This document shows, piece by piece, positions 15,334 through 23,357 of a stretch of 43,583 nucleotides of DNA. Within the stretch, counting starts at the first letter, position 1; each line of letters starts with the position of its first letter. A program made the translations under genes and the position numbers. The stretch is from Gammaproteobacteria bacterium (GTDB taxonomy: Bacteria > Pseudomonadota > Gammaproteobacteria > JASBUN01): assembly GCA_030147845.1 (NCBI GenBank), contig JASBUN010000006.1, positions 1 through 43,583 of the forward strand, given 5' to 3'. The notes beneath the pieces are model-generated. The model was given only the letters and a program-made list of their open reading frames with translations, searched no databases and was not told where the DNA came from.

Positions 15334-16362
15334 ATGAAATTCTCTAATACCTATATATTTTACCCGGTCAATAAGGCCCTGGAGCTTGCAATAGCAAATT
15401 CGATAGGCCGGCTTGGTGACGAGTTTACCGAAGTTGCTGCCGCCGATACCGGGGTGACTGCAGCTGATAATTTTCTTTATACACGGGGAAATTACGAACA
15501 GCACCGATTTAGCTCTAATATTCTTGGCGGCGTGCGCGAGGCTCTGGAGATAATACTCACGGATGAATATCGCAAACAGGAGCCGGTAGCCTGGGCAGAG
15601 ACTCAGAACAGTCTTGGTAATATTCTTGCGGCACAGGGCCAGCAGCAGAGAGATGTCGAATCGTTTAAAAAGGCCATCCAGTGCTTTAACAATGCGCTGG
15701 AAGAGTTTAATCAGGAGAAGTCACCCTTCGAGTGGGCGGCAACACAATATAACCTGGGAACAGCGAACCAAGCCTTGGGCCGGCAACTGGATAACGCGAA
15801 ATTATTGAAAACATCCATCGATGCTTATACCAACGCATTATTGGTATGGTCCCGAAAGGAGACGCCTGGTGAATGGGCGTCTGCCATGCATCAACTTGGC
15901 GCCACTTTCCACACATATGGTAGACTTCTTAAAGGTGACCGTACTTTTCAGAAGTCCGTTGTCGCCTACAAAAATGCAATCGCGGAGTTCGACGCTGACA
16001 ATAACGCTTTCGAGTTAGCTGCCACCCACAATAATTGCGGCGCAGTACTGCATCATTTGGGTGAATCGGAAGAAAACTTGGATCGTTTGCAAGAAGCAAT
16101 AAGGTCTTATGAAACGGCACTGACGGTATGCATGGAGCAGCAACTCCCGATTCATCTGGCAGTGTTATGCAGGGTAAATAAGTCTACTGCGCTTAGCGTA
16201 CTGGCTGAGTTAACAAAAGATACTGCGCTAGCCTTTGAGGCGGCCGATGAGTTTGAATTGATTATCGAGTGTTTTCCGCATGCGCTTCAGCCGCTGTGTT
16301 TAAAACATTGCGAGGAGCAAAGTAAGACGGCAAGTATGCTTGCGATTGGCTCCGGCAGTTGA
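15334..16362 (+). CDS. Tetratricopeptide-repeat protein with 47-residue period
   Basis: 342 residues, with its ATG immediately after the SlyD stop, so translation is probably coupled. Four copies of a W/L-A-x-T-Q-N-x-L-G helix recur exactly every 47 residues: AWAETQNSLG (86-95), EWAATQYNLG (133-142), EWASAMHQLG (180-189) and ELAATHNNCG (227-236). Each is followed by a second helix and a Y/F-x-x-A(I/L) third helix. This is the long TPR type, a protein-binding solenoid. The N-terminal 75 and C-terminal 70 residues have no recognised domain. No signal peptide. The partner is unknown; AprA/AprB or the neighbouring small proteins are plausible by position only. Confidence 0.85.
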   Translation: MKFSNTYIFYPVNKALELAIANSIGRLGDEFTEVAAADTGVTAADNFLYTRGNYEQHRFSSNILGGVREALEIILTDEYRKQEPVAWAETQNSLGNILAAQGQQQRDVESFKKAIQCFNNALEEFNQEKSPFEWAATQYNLGTANQALGRQLDNAKLLKTSIDAYTNALLVWSRKETPGEWASAMHQLGATFHTYGRLLKGDRTFQKSVVAYKNAIAEFDADNNAFELAATHNNCGAVLHHLGESEENLDRLQEAIRSYETALTVCMEQQLPIHLAVLCRVNKSTALSVLAELTKDTALAFEAADEFELIIECFPHALQPLCLKHCEEQSKTASMLAIGSGS

Positions 16363-16397
16363 CTTAGCTAATAGGAGCGCCAGATTTTCTGATTTAC

Positions 16398-16461
16398 GTC
16401 AGTTAAGCGGGAGGGACTGACATATGGTTTACCTTCCTCCCATTAAAACCATTTAGGAGTT
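16398..16461 (+). promoter_or_regulatory. Leader with leader-peptide ORF and two competing hairpins ahead of the 53-aa gene
   Basis: GTCAGT at 16398-16403 can pair with ACTGAC at 16416-16421, enclosing GGGAGG. Alternatively GGGAGG (16409-16414) can pair with CCTCCC (16436-16441); the two pairings are incompatible in space. A 10-codon ORF starts at ATG 16424 behind that GGGAGG, reads MVYLPPIKTI, and stops with TAG at 16454-16456 inside the ribosome site of the next gene. This has the shape of translational coupling or attenuation; it could also be chance. Confidence 0.4.
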
Positions 16462-16467
16462 ATGACT

Positions 16468-16629
16468 ATGAGCGACGCACCAAAAACCCGGCCCAAGGTT
16501 CCCGAGGGTAAGAGTCGTTATTTGATAACCCGTCAATTACCACCAAATGCAAAGGGTTATGTGGGTTATGAAACCATCTGGGAACCCTTCCAGAAAGAAG
16601 TTCCCTACAGCACGCCCAAGAAGCCCTAA
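16468..16629 (+). CDS. 53-residue basic, proline-rich protein of unknown function
   Basis: The start was chosen as ATG 16468 because the AGGAG at 16455-16459 is 8 bases from it; an ATG at 16462 is only 2 bases away. The protein begins MSDAPKTRPKVPEGK, has a central SRYLITRQLPPNAKGYVGYE and ends in PYSTPKKP. It has many Lys/Arg and Pro residues, no Cys, no membrane segment and no signal peptide. I do not recognise a family. It sits 105 bases after the TPR gene on the same strand and is followed by two hairpins, one a strong terminator, which supports it as the last gene of the apr-linked set. Confidence 0.68.
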   Translation: MSDAPKTRPKVPEGKSRYLITRQLPPNAKGYVGYETIWEPFQKEVPYSTPKKP

Positions 16630-16641
16630 GGCGATTGGCCA

Positions 16642-16663
16642 CGCGCGACCGGATGGTCGCGCG
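16642..16663 (+). terminator. GC-rich hairpin after the 53-aa gene
   Basis: A perfect 9-bp stem, CGCGCGACC with GGTCGCGCG, around a GGAT loop starts 13 bases after the stop codon. No T-tract follows directly. It acts in series with the terminator at 16692-16720. Confidence 0.6.
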
Positions 16664-16691
16664 GCTAATTAGTTCAGATTTGGCTTGTGAT

Positions 16692-16720
16692 AAGCACGCT
16701 TTTTATAGCGTGCTTTTTTT
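16692..16720 (+). terminator. Strong intrinsic terminator closing the apr-linked gene set
   Basis: A perfect 9-bp stem, AAGCACGCT with AGCGTGCTT, has a 6-base TTTTAT loop and continues into a T-tract. Confidence 0.88.
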
Positions 16721-16729
16721 GGAATCTGG

Positions 16730-17045
16730 AAAATGGCAGGGAGAGGGTGTCCAAAACTCTGTGTCAGCCAATCGTCATAGGCCATATGCGCCGCCAGCCT
16801 GCCCTCGAAATGAATCGCCAGTTGCGACAGGGTAACGTCCCAATGCTGCACCGGGTGCGTCCAGCGCGCGGACGCGCCCGGTATGCCGGCATAGAGCCGC
16901 GTCAGTAAGCTATTCTGGTTGGCGAAGCCGCCTTTGGTCTTGGGGTTTGCGGCATTGGCGATGCACGGCTTCGACCGCGTTGGTGGCGTAAATCGCCATA
17001 CGTACACAATCAGGATATTTGAAATAGGTCCGATGCCCCGCTGTC
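16730..17045 (-). pseudogene. C-terminal relic of an IS256/Mutator-type transposase
   Basis: One minus-strand frame reads FKYPDCVRMAIYATNAVEAV then HRQCRK. A second frame continues KTKGGFANQNSLLTRLYAG, then RWTHPVQHWDVTLSQLAIHF. Together they are the conserved end of Mutator-family transposases (AIYTTNAVE, TKTKGGF, RWTHPVQNW). The frame break lies near 16965, consistent with a 2-base deletion. All catalytic DDE residues upstream are missing. Confidence 0.85.
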
Positions 17046-17099
17046 TTGAGTAGCGGCCGGGTTTAAAGTCCGGTTGTCACGGTGGCTGACTTTTCGGCC

Positions 17100-17210
17100 A
17101 GCGTGATTACCGATCCCGTGCGTGCGGCGCGCCTCTGATACGGCCACGCCCGATTCGACTTCCTTCAGGACCGCCAGGATCTGGCTGTCCGTGAAGCGCG
17201 ATCTGTTCAC
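17100..17210 (-). pseudogene. N-terminal relic of an IS3-type orfA
   Basis: From GTG 17210, with AAGGAG upstream, the frame reads NRSRFTDSQILAVLKEVESG then VAVSEARRTHGIG. This is the start of IS3-group OrfA proteins (KRSRFTEEQI, HGIS). Similarity ends after HGIG, where other DNA joins. It belongs to a different IS3 subgroup from the element at 1-1261. Confidence 0.78.
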
Positions 17211-17404
17211 CGTAGAATCTCCTTTCAATTTGTAATAGCGACCATTTTCCGGGTGGATTGCCACCGAATTGACTGACCAGCGTGGAAAACGGCACTTTCC
17301 CTTCTTATACTTCCTCAGCACCCTGAGTCTCGCCCGCGCGGTCGTTGAAATCGCAGTCAGTGGCGGTGGCTATAATGGCAGCCCTGCGGCTGTGAGGCGA
17401 ATTC

Positions 17405-18487
17405 ATGCGCTGGCGTTCGAAGCTTACGTTATGGCTGCTGTTGGTGGCGCTGGTGTTGGTTGCCGCGCGTATTGCGCTGCCCTATGTGGTGCGCGACGCG
17501 CTAAACCGCAAGATGGCGCACATGGGCAACTATAGTGGGCACGTCGCCGACGTTGGTCTGTCGCTGTGGCGCGGTGCATACAGCTTAAATAAGCTCACTA
17601 TCCATAAGCTAGGGGGCAAGGTGCCGGTGCCGTTGCTCGATACGCGACGGTTGGATATCTCGCTTGGCTGGCGCGCGCTGTTACATGGAGCGATTGTCGG
17701 CAACGCCACGTTCTGGCATCCCGTCGTGAATTTCGTCGATGGCGCCGGCCATAGCGATTCCCAGATTGGTAAGGGTGTGAACTGGAAGCAACGACTGGAG
17801 TCGTTAATGCCGTTTCAACTCGACGAAGTGCGCGTGGTCGATGGCACGGTGACCTTCCACAACTTCATCTCCAGCCCGCAAGTCAATCTACCTTTGACTG
17901 ACGTCAACGCCAGTTTGCTCAACCTCAGTAATGCGCGCGGCAACGCCGGCAAACGCAGCGCGTCGCTAAGCGTGCACGCAAGAGTGCTCGGTGAAGCGCC
18001 GTTGGTCGCCGACGCCAAATTCGACGCCTTCGCTCCTGCCCGCAACTTCGACTTTAACCTCAAGGCGCACGATATCGAGCTGAAGAAAGCCAATGACTTC
18101 GCGCGCGCATATGCGCATGTCGATATCAACTCCGGCCGCGGACAGTTCGTGATGCAGATGAAGTCGCGTGACGGAAAACTAAACGGTTACGCCAAGCCGC
18201 TGCTCCGACATCTCGAAATCTTCAGTTGGAAACAGGATGTGGAAAAGGAAAAGAAGAATCCGCTGCAGCTGGCTTGGGAGGCCGTAGTGGGCGGTTTGAC
18301 CAATTTGTTCAAGAACCACGCCAAGGACCAGTTTGCAATGCGTATCCCTATCAGCGGCACCATCAAGCATGAGGACACCGACGCCTTCGGCACCATTATT
18401 TCGATTCTACACAATACGTTCATCGCCGCCCTCAAGCCGCAGTTCGAACATTTGCCAACGGCGCCGCGGAGCAAGGCCGGTCGTTAG
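17405..18487 (+). CDS. DUF748 (AsmA-like) envelope protein
   Basis: 360 residues, ATG 17405 with GAGG upstream. One N-terminal membrane segment (LTLWLLLVALVLVAARIALP, residues 7-26) is followed by a periplasmic region with beta-rich AsmA/DUF748 features: VADVGLSLWRGAYSLNKLTI (about 48-67), LDTRRLDISLGWRALLHG, VDGTVTFHNF, and the late IPISGTIKHEDTDAFGTI. Members are thought to help outer-membrane biogenesis or lipid transport between membranes. The gene stands alone, with IS relics upstream and the convergent usp gene downstream. Confidence 0.85.
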   Translation: MRWRSKLTLWLLLVALVLVAARIALPYVVRDALNRKMAHMGNYSGHVADVGLSLWRGAYSLNKLTIHKLGGKVPVPLLDTRRLDISLGWRALLHGAIVGNATFWHPVVNFVDGAGHSDSQIGKGVNWKQRLESLMPFQLDEVRVVDGTVTFHNFISSPQVNLPLTDVNASLLNLSNARGNAGKRSASLSVHARVLGEAPLVADAKFDAFAPARNFDFNLKAHDIELKKANDFARAYAHVDINSGRGQFVMQMKSRDGKLNGYAKPLLRHLEIFSWKQDVEKEKKNPLQLAWEAVVGGLTNLFKNHAKDQFAMRIPISGTIKHEDTDAFGTIISILHNTFIAALKPQFEHLPTAPRSKAGR

Positions 18488-18579
18488 TGTTCTCAGGAAG
18501 ACACTCCCTTGCCGACGCGCCGTCTGCTTGGCCAGCCTGTCTTGGCCGGCGCACAGCAAGCGACTTGTTCACGGCCTCT

Positions 18580-19428
18580 TTAGCGCAGCAATAACACCGG
18601 TATCTGAGCGTCACGTATCACAGCGGTGGTTGTACTGCCGACCAGAAAGCGCCGTATGACCGAATGGCCATAGGCGCCCATGACCAGGATGTCGATTTCC
18701 TGTTCGCGGCGATAATCGCAAAGGCTGCGTTCGACATCGCCTTGGCGTAGGGCGGTAATGACGGTGAAGCCGGCCGATTTGAGAGTATGTTCGGCCCACT
18801 CAAGTTGTCCGCGGTTGTGCTCGTTGTCGGCGCCGATCATCACCACATGGCACGGCATGCCGCGGAACAGCGGACTACCGGCAACCATGTCCACTGCCTT
18901 GTGCGTGGTGTCACTACCATCGAAGGCGATCATGATACGCTGAGGTTTTTTATAGACCGCCGGGCAAACCAGCATGGGCCGATGCAGACTGCGCACCAAA
19001 GTTTCGAGCCGGCTGCCGACGTGTGCGGCCAGATTATCGTCATGCTTGCCCAACACCAACAGGCGTGTGTCTTGTTCGATGGCCAGTAGGGAGTCCAACA
19101 GATCGCCATGACGCTGATGTACGATGGGGTCGCCAACGCCGTCGGCGCGCGCGCGCTGCTGTGCCGCTTCCAGCATGATGCGGCCTTGCTCTAACGCCAG
19201 CCTGCCACGCTTTTCATCCAGCTCCGCCAGCTCCTGCAGCAGCGCTTCGCGGCTCCCCAGGCCGATGTTGCCGCTGAGGTTGCTTTTTACCGGATAGGTC
19301 GACTTGTCGAGTACGTGTAGCAGAATGAGCGGCGCCTCCAGCCGCAGGCTGCTCCATGCGGCATAGTCGCTGACGGCGGTGGAGACATCGGTGCCATCGA
19401 TGCAGGCGATTACATTGGTCTTCGTCAT
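18580..19428 (-). CDS. Tandem-domain universal stress protein
   Basis: 282 residues, start ATG 19428 with a strong GGAGG. There are two UspA domains, about 1-145 and 150-282. The second ends with the complete nucleotide motif G-x2-G-x9-G-S (GAYGHSVIRRFLVGS, near residues 252-266), predicting ATP binding. The first has a degraded motif (GKHDDNLAAHVGS). It lies 15 bases downstream of the SulP transporter on the same strand, and the two are almost certainly co-transcribed. A regulatory or energy-sensing role for the transporter is a reasonable guess. Confidence 0.92.
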   Translation of the reverse strand: MTKTNVIACIDGTDVSTAVSDYAAWSSLRLEAPLILLHVLDKSTYPVKSNLSGNIGLGSREALLQELAELDEKRGRLALEQGRIMLEAAQQRARADGVGDPIVHQRHGDLLDSLLAIEQDTRLLVLGKHDDNLAAHVGSRLETLVRSLHRPMLVCPAVYKKPQRIMIAFDGSDTTHKAVDMVAGSPLFRGMPCHVVMIGADNEHNRGQLEWAEHTLKSAGFTVITALRQGDVERSLCDYRREQEIDILVMGAYGHSVIRRFLVGSTTTAVIRDAQIPVLLLR

Positions 19429-19443
19429 GTGATGTCCTCCGGG

Positions 19444-20922
19444 TCAGTGACCCATCAGTTTTTCCACCGCCTCCGGCTTATCGTGCACGGCGAATTTATC
19501 GACGATGGTGGCGCTGGCTTCGTTGAGGCCGATCAGTTGCACCTCGGTCCCCTCGCGGCGGAATTTGAGCACCACCTTATCCAGCGCGGCCACGGCGGTG
19601 ACGTCCCAGAAGTGCGCCTGAGTGAGATCGATGACGACGGCGTCCAATGCTTCTTTGAAGTCAAAGAACTCGACAAACTTGTCTGCCGAGGCGAAAAAGA
19701 CCTGCCCGACCACCTGATAAGTGCGCACGGTGCCGGCGTCGTTCAGCCGCGAGGCGACGTATTTGTACTGGGCGACCTTGTTGGCAAAAAACATCGCTGC
19801 CAGCAGTACGCCGATGAGTACGCCCCAGGCCAGATTATGAGTGGCTACTACCACTATTACAGTGGTAATCATCACCAGGCTAGAGCTTTTTGGGTGTGTT
19901 TTCAGATTGCGCACGGATTCCCAACTGAACGTGCCGATGGAGACCATGATCATCACCGCCACTAGCGCCGCCATTGGGATTTGCGCCACCCAGTCGCCAA
20001 GGAAGACGACCATGATGAGCAGGAAAATACCGGCGGCCAGGGTCGAAAGACGAGTACGGCCACCGGATTTGATGTTGATCACGGATTGACCGATCATGGC
20101 GCAGCCGGCCATGCCGCCGAGCATGCCGGTGGCGATGTTGGCTATGCCTTGGCCTTTGCACTCACGGTTTTTATCACTGCCTGAGTCGGTCAGGTCGTCG
20201 ATGATGGTCGCCGTCATTAACGATTCCAGTAGACCCACCATCGCCAACGACACCGAATAGGGAAAGATGATCGCCAGGGTGTCGAAATTCAGCGGCACCT
20301 CGGGCCAGAGAAATACCGGTAGCGTGTTTGGCAGTTCGCCCATGTCGCCGACGGTGCGGATATCCAGATGCAGGAATATGGCGATGGCCGTCAGCACCAC
20401 GATGGTAACCAACGGCGAAGGCACCGCCTTGGTCAGATAGGGAAACAGGTAGATGATGACCAGTCCGCCTGCGGTCATTGCGTAGACCTGCCATGACACG
20501 CCGGTGAGCTCCGGCAATTGCGCCATGAAGATGAGGATGGCCAGCGCATTGACGAAGCCGGTGACCACCGAGCGTGACACAAAGCGCATCAGCGAACCGA
20601 GCTTGAGGTAACCGGCAATGATTTGCAGTACGCCGGTGAGCAAGGTGGCGACCAGTAGATATTGCAGGCCATGGTCTTTGACCAGCGTTACCATCAGCAA
20701 CGCCATAGAGCCGGTGGCGGCGGAGATCATGCCGGGGCGCCCGCCGGTGAAGGCGATGACCACTGCAATGCTGAACGAGGCGTACAGGCCCACCTTCGGG
20801 TCGACCCCGGCGATGATCGAGAAGGCGATCGCCTCGGGGATGAGGGCCAGCGCCACCACCATACCGGCGAGCAGGTCGCCGCGCACATTGGCGAACCACT
20901 GGGCACGAAGAGAAAGGTTCAT
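19444..20922 (-). CDS. SulP/SLC26-family anion transporter with STAS domain
   Basis: 492 residues from ATG 20922 (CAGGAA upstream). The transmembrane core starts [20 protein letters not shown] and contains SulP signatures [20 protein letters not shown] and [18 protein letters not shown], over about 10-14 helices. The C-terminal STAS domain (about 385-490) has [20 protein letters not shown]. Family substrates include sulfate, bicarbonate, chloride and molybdate; none can be chosen from sequence. In an autotrophic sulfur oxidiser, sulfate export/import or bicarbonate uptake would both make sense. It is followed by a co-oriented usp gene. Confidence 0.93.
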   Translation of the reverse strand: MNLSLRAQWFANVRGDLLAGMVVALALIPEAIAFSIIAGVDPKVGLYASFSIAVVIAFTGGRPGMISAATGSMALLMVTLVKDHGLQYLLVATLLTGVLQIIAGYLKLGSLMRFVSRSVVTGFVNALAILIFMAQLPELTGVSWQVYAMTAGGLVIIYLFPYLTKAVPSPLVTIVVLTAIAIFLHLDIRTVGDMGELPNTLPVFLWPEVPLNFDTLAIIFPYSVSLAMVGLLESLMTATIIDDLTDSGSDKNRECKGQGIANIATGMLGGMAGCAMIGQSVINIKSGGRTRLSTLAAGIFLLIMVVFLGDWVAQIPMAALVAVMIMVSIGTFSWESVRNLKTHPKSSSLVMITTVIVVVATHNLAWGVLIGVLLAAMFFANKVAQYKYVASRLNDAGTVRTYQVVGQVFFASADKFVEFFDFKEALDAVVIDLTQAHFWDVTAVAALDKVVLKFRREGTEVQLIGLNEASATIVDKFAVHDKPEAVEKLMGH

Positions 20923-21355
20923 ACGAATTTCCTGGCAAAACACGACGACCGCCTCGGTTAGGCGGATACGTCACGAGGGTGAGAGCGAGTTGAGGCGACG
21001 AGGCGCGCCAGGGTGAGCGCTATGGCAGGGTAATCGGCTGCTCGGATGACGTCATTCTAAAAAGCGCTTCTCGTGTTAGAAATAGCTGAATATTCTAATA
21101 TAGTTTAGTAAATGAAGCCACCGTTCCTGTTCGAAATCAGCAAACGGAGCGGAGCAGTGGATCCCGCCGGAGCTGGTCGATTGTTCCGGTTTTCTCCGCA
21201 TATTTAGCATTGATCGGAAACAAGGAAGTGCGCACGGGCTGCGCTTCGCCCGATGGTTAGCCGCAAAAATCTTCGGCGAAGTAAAGCGAGCGTTTGCCGC
21301 TCGCCAAATCCGAGCGCCCGGTCTGATGGTTGGCTCGTGCAGATAAAAGTAGTCG
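20923..21355. other. Intergenic region upstream of sulP and downstream of the propeller gene
   Basis: 433 bases, no credible gene. A GAATATTC palindrome is at 21088-21095 inside an AT-rich patch that probably holds the sulP promoter on the minus strand. The hairpin at 21286-21304 is annotated separately. Confidence 0.45.
21286..21304 (-). terminator. Hairpin downstream of the beta-propeller gene
   Basis: GCGAGCG and CGCTCGC pair perfectly around a 5-base loop; on the minus strand TTTAC follows. It lies 52 bases after the propeller gene stop. Likely a weak terminator. Confidence 0.42.
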
Positions 21356-22012
21356 CTAACCGCCGCCCGTGGCGGTGTGTCTCCGAGGGCGGCGAACGGC
21401 CCGTAGCGTTCCGCTCGCGCCGCCGCCGCAGAAGAGCCGATCGCCACCATCGGATTCGAGTCCCGACACGCCCATTCCCGGCGGCATGTCGAGCCGGTTC
21501 AGGACTTTTCCTGTGTTCGGGTCGACATGCCTCAACTCGCTCTCGTCGCCTTCCCAGGTACCGTGCCAGAGTTCGCCATCCACCCAGGTGACCCCGGTGA
21601 CAAAGCGATTGGATTCGACAGTGCGAAGAATGTCCCCGGTCTGCGGATCGATTTGATGGATCTTCCGCTGCCGATACTGCCCCACCCAGAGCGACCCCTC
21701 GGCCCACGCCAGCCCCGAGTTTCCGCCTCCGGCAGGGGCCGGGATCGTGGCCAGGACATGGCCGGTGTTGGGGTCAATCTTGTGGATGAGATCCTCTGCG
21801 ATCTGAAACAGATGATGGCCGTCGAACGCCGTTCCTGCATGCGCGGTGACGTCAATCGAGCGTTCAATCCTTCCGTGCTCCGGGTCGAAAGCGATTAGCC
21901 GGTCGCCGACGGCAAACCAGACGTGACGTCCATCGTAGGTAACGCCGTGCACGTTTTCGACGCCGGCAAAGGGTCCGTATTCGCCGAGTATCTCGGCCGT
22001 TGATCGGGGCAT
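21356..22012 (-). CDS. Small Vgb/YncE-like beta-propeller protein
   Basis: 218 residues, ATG 22012 behind a G-rich ribosome site. Propeller blade repeats are visible: GVTYDGRHVWFAVGDRLIAF, GTAFDGHHLFQIAEDLIHKI, GLAWAEGSLWVGQYRQRKIH and GVTWVDGELWHGTW, each followed by D-P-x-T-G (DPEHG, DPNTG, DPQTG, DPNTG). The protein ends FCGGGASG then RAVRRPRR. No signal peptide, so it is probably cytoplasmic. Related proteins are annotated as glutamine-cyclotransferase-like or streptogramin-lyase-like, but catalysis is not established. It stands alone on the minus strand. Confidence 0.75.
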   Translation of the reverse strand: MPRSTAEILGEYGPFAGVENVHGVTYDGRHVWFAVGDRLIAFDPEHGRIERSIDVTAHAGTAFDGHHLFQIAEDLIHKIDPNTGHVLATIPAPAGGGNSGLAWAEGSLWVGQYRQRKIHQIDPQTGDILRTVESNRFVTGVTWVDGELWHGTWEGDESELRHVDPNTGKVLNRLDMPPGMGVSGLESDGGDRLFCGGGASGTLRAVRRPRRHTATGGG

Positions 22013-22048
22013 GGCACCCCCCTGGTCAGATGTATTCTTACGTCCATT

Positions 22049-23269
22049 TTAGAGACTGGGTAATGGACCGGGGAGTAACAAAATTGTCGGGAATCCCGGT
22101 ACCGGCGGTGTCATCCAGCGCCGGGCGCGCCCGCGCCCGACTGATTGCACGCTGCCCGATCGGGCCAGCGATTCGAGTGAGCGCTGTACAGTGCGTTGAC
22201 TTGCGTCCAACGCCACTGCCAGCGCCGAGCTTGTCCATGACTCACCGTCGGCGAGTAAGGCGAGTAACGCCGCATGGTCGTTATCGACCGGTGGCGCCAG
22301 CACGACGATCTCACGTGCGCCGCGCGGCACCAGACGAAAGCCACGCTTGGTCGCACGTACATCGGCCAGTGTACCGAGTGCCGCACGCAGCCGCCCGGCT
22401 TCGACACGCAAGCGCGCGCGATGCGATTCATCGCTGTGTTTGGCGCGGAACGCCTGCGCGATGAGCGTCTCTCTGGGTACGTCGCCCGGCCACGCTTCGC
22501 CCAGCACGCGCGCGAGCGCGAATAGCACCGGACGCCGCGCCAGCGAGACGATGTTGCGCTCGTTACGTACGACATGACGGCAGGCATCGACGATGAGTAC
22601 GGGTGACACCAACAACGCTTCGACTTTGTCGAGCAGCAGCAGTCGTTCCGTACCGCGCGCAATCAGACGTGCTGCGGGTGCGTCCAGGAACCGGGAGGTA
22701 TTTTCGACCTCTGCCGTTAGGGCTGGAATGCGTGCGCGCTGTGCGGCGCGGTTGGCGCGAGCGAGCGCAGCGCGCGCCGCTTTCGTCTGCAGGCGGCGCA
22801 TGGCGATCCCGGCGACGATCAACTCATGGGCGACTCTCGAGGCGGGTGCCAGGAAGGCCGCGTTAAGCTCGACAAGGGTGTGCTCGGCTTCCTCGATGCG
22901 TCCGATCAGAAGCAGGCGCCGGGCTTCGAGGCATCTCGCGTGCGCGGCATTCGCGAAGTCACCCCGCGCCTCCAGCGTTTGCCGCGCTGTATCGAGCGCC
23001 TTCGCCGGCCGGCCCAGGTCACGCGAAACGAGTGCGATCTCGGCCTCAGCGATAATGCACCGCGCCCGCGCCATAACCTCTTTAGGGCCGAAGGCGCGCG
23101 CTGCCCGGCGCAGCAATTCCTTGGCTCGGGTGAGATCGCCGAGCTGCGCCATGGCGATACCACGAAGCGCGAGCGCCGCTGGATCGTCGCGCAGGGCGAC
23201 CCGATTCAGTGCGCCGAGAGGATCGCCGGCGGCGAGTGCGCGCGCCGCAGCCGTGATCAACGAGTCCAT
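22049..23269 (-). CDS. Putative transcriptional regulator with helical-repeat N-terminus and two winged helices
   Basis: 406 residues. Residues about 1-200 are alanine-rich helical repeats of TPR-like type (LGDLTRAKELLRRAARAFG, RIEEAEHTLVEL). Around 225-315 is an OmpR/PhoB-like winged helix (RRPVLFALARVLGE, VPRETLIAQAF, RARLRVEAGRLRAAL, ATKRGFRLVPR). A second winged helix follows at about 330-395 (LLALLADGESWTSSALAVAL then DASQRTVQRSLESLARSGSV). It is transcribed divergently from the DUF899 gene with 88 bp between starts, so it probably regulates it. The ribosome site is weak. Effector unknown. Confidence 0.72.
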   Translation of the reverse strand: MDSLITAAARALAAGDPLGALNRVALRDDPAALALRGIAMAQLGDLTRAKELLRRAARAFGPKEVMARARCIIAEAEIALVSRDLGRPAKALDTARQTLEARGDFANAAHARCLEARRLLLIGRIEEAEHTLVELNAAFLAPASRVAHELIVAGIAMRRLQTKAARAALARANRAAQRARIPALTAEVENTSRFLDAPAARLIARGTERLLLLDKVEALLVSPVLIVDACRHVVRNERNIVSLARRPVLFALARVLGEAWPGDVPRETLIAQAFRAKHSDESHRARLRVEAGRLRAALGTLADVRATKRGFRLVPRGAREIVVLAPPVDNDHAALLALLADGESWTSSALAVALDASQRTVQRSLESLARSGSVQSVGRGRARRWMTPPVPGFPTILLLPGPLPSL

Positions 23270-23357
23270 TGCTGGAATACCGTCACACTTGTTACTCCCG
23301 CCAATCGAGGTGCTGAGCCTAGTCTATCTCACGATCAACCACTTCAGGAGAACGACG

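Noticed and set aside
22593..23357. A 255-codon open extension in front of the DUF899 gene
   Set aside because: It is antisense to the regulator gene, is rich in Ser/Arg/Ala as expected of a shadow frame, and the AGGAG-preceded ATG at 23358 matches the DUF899 start.
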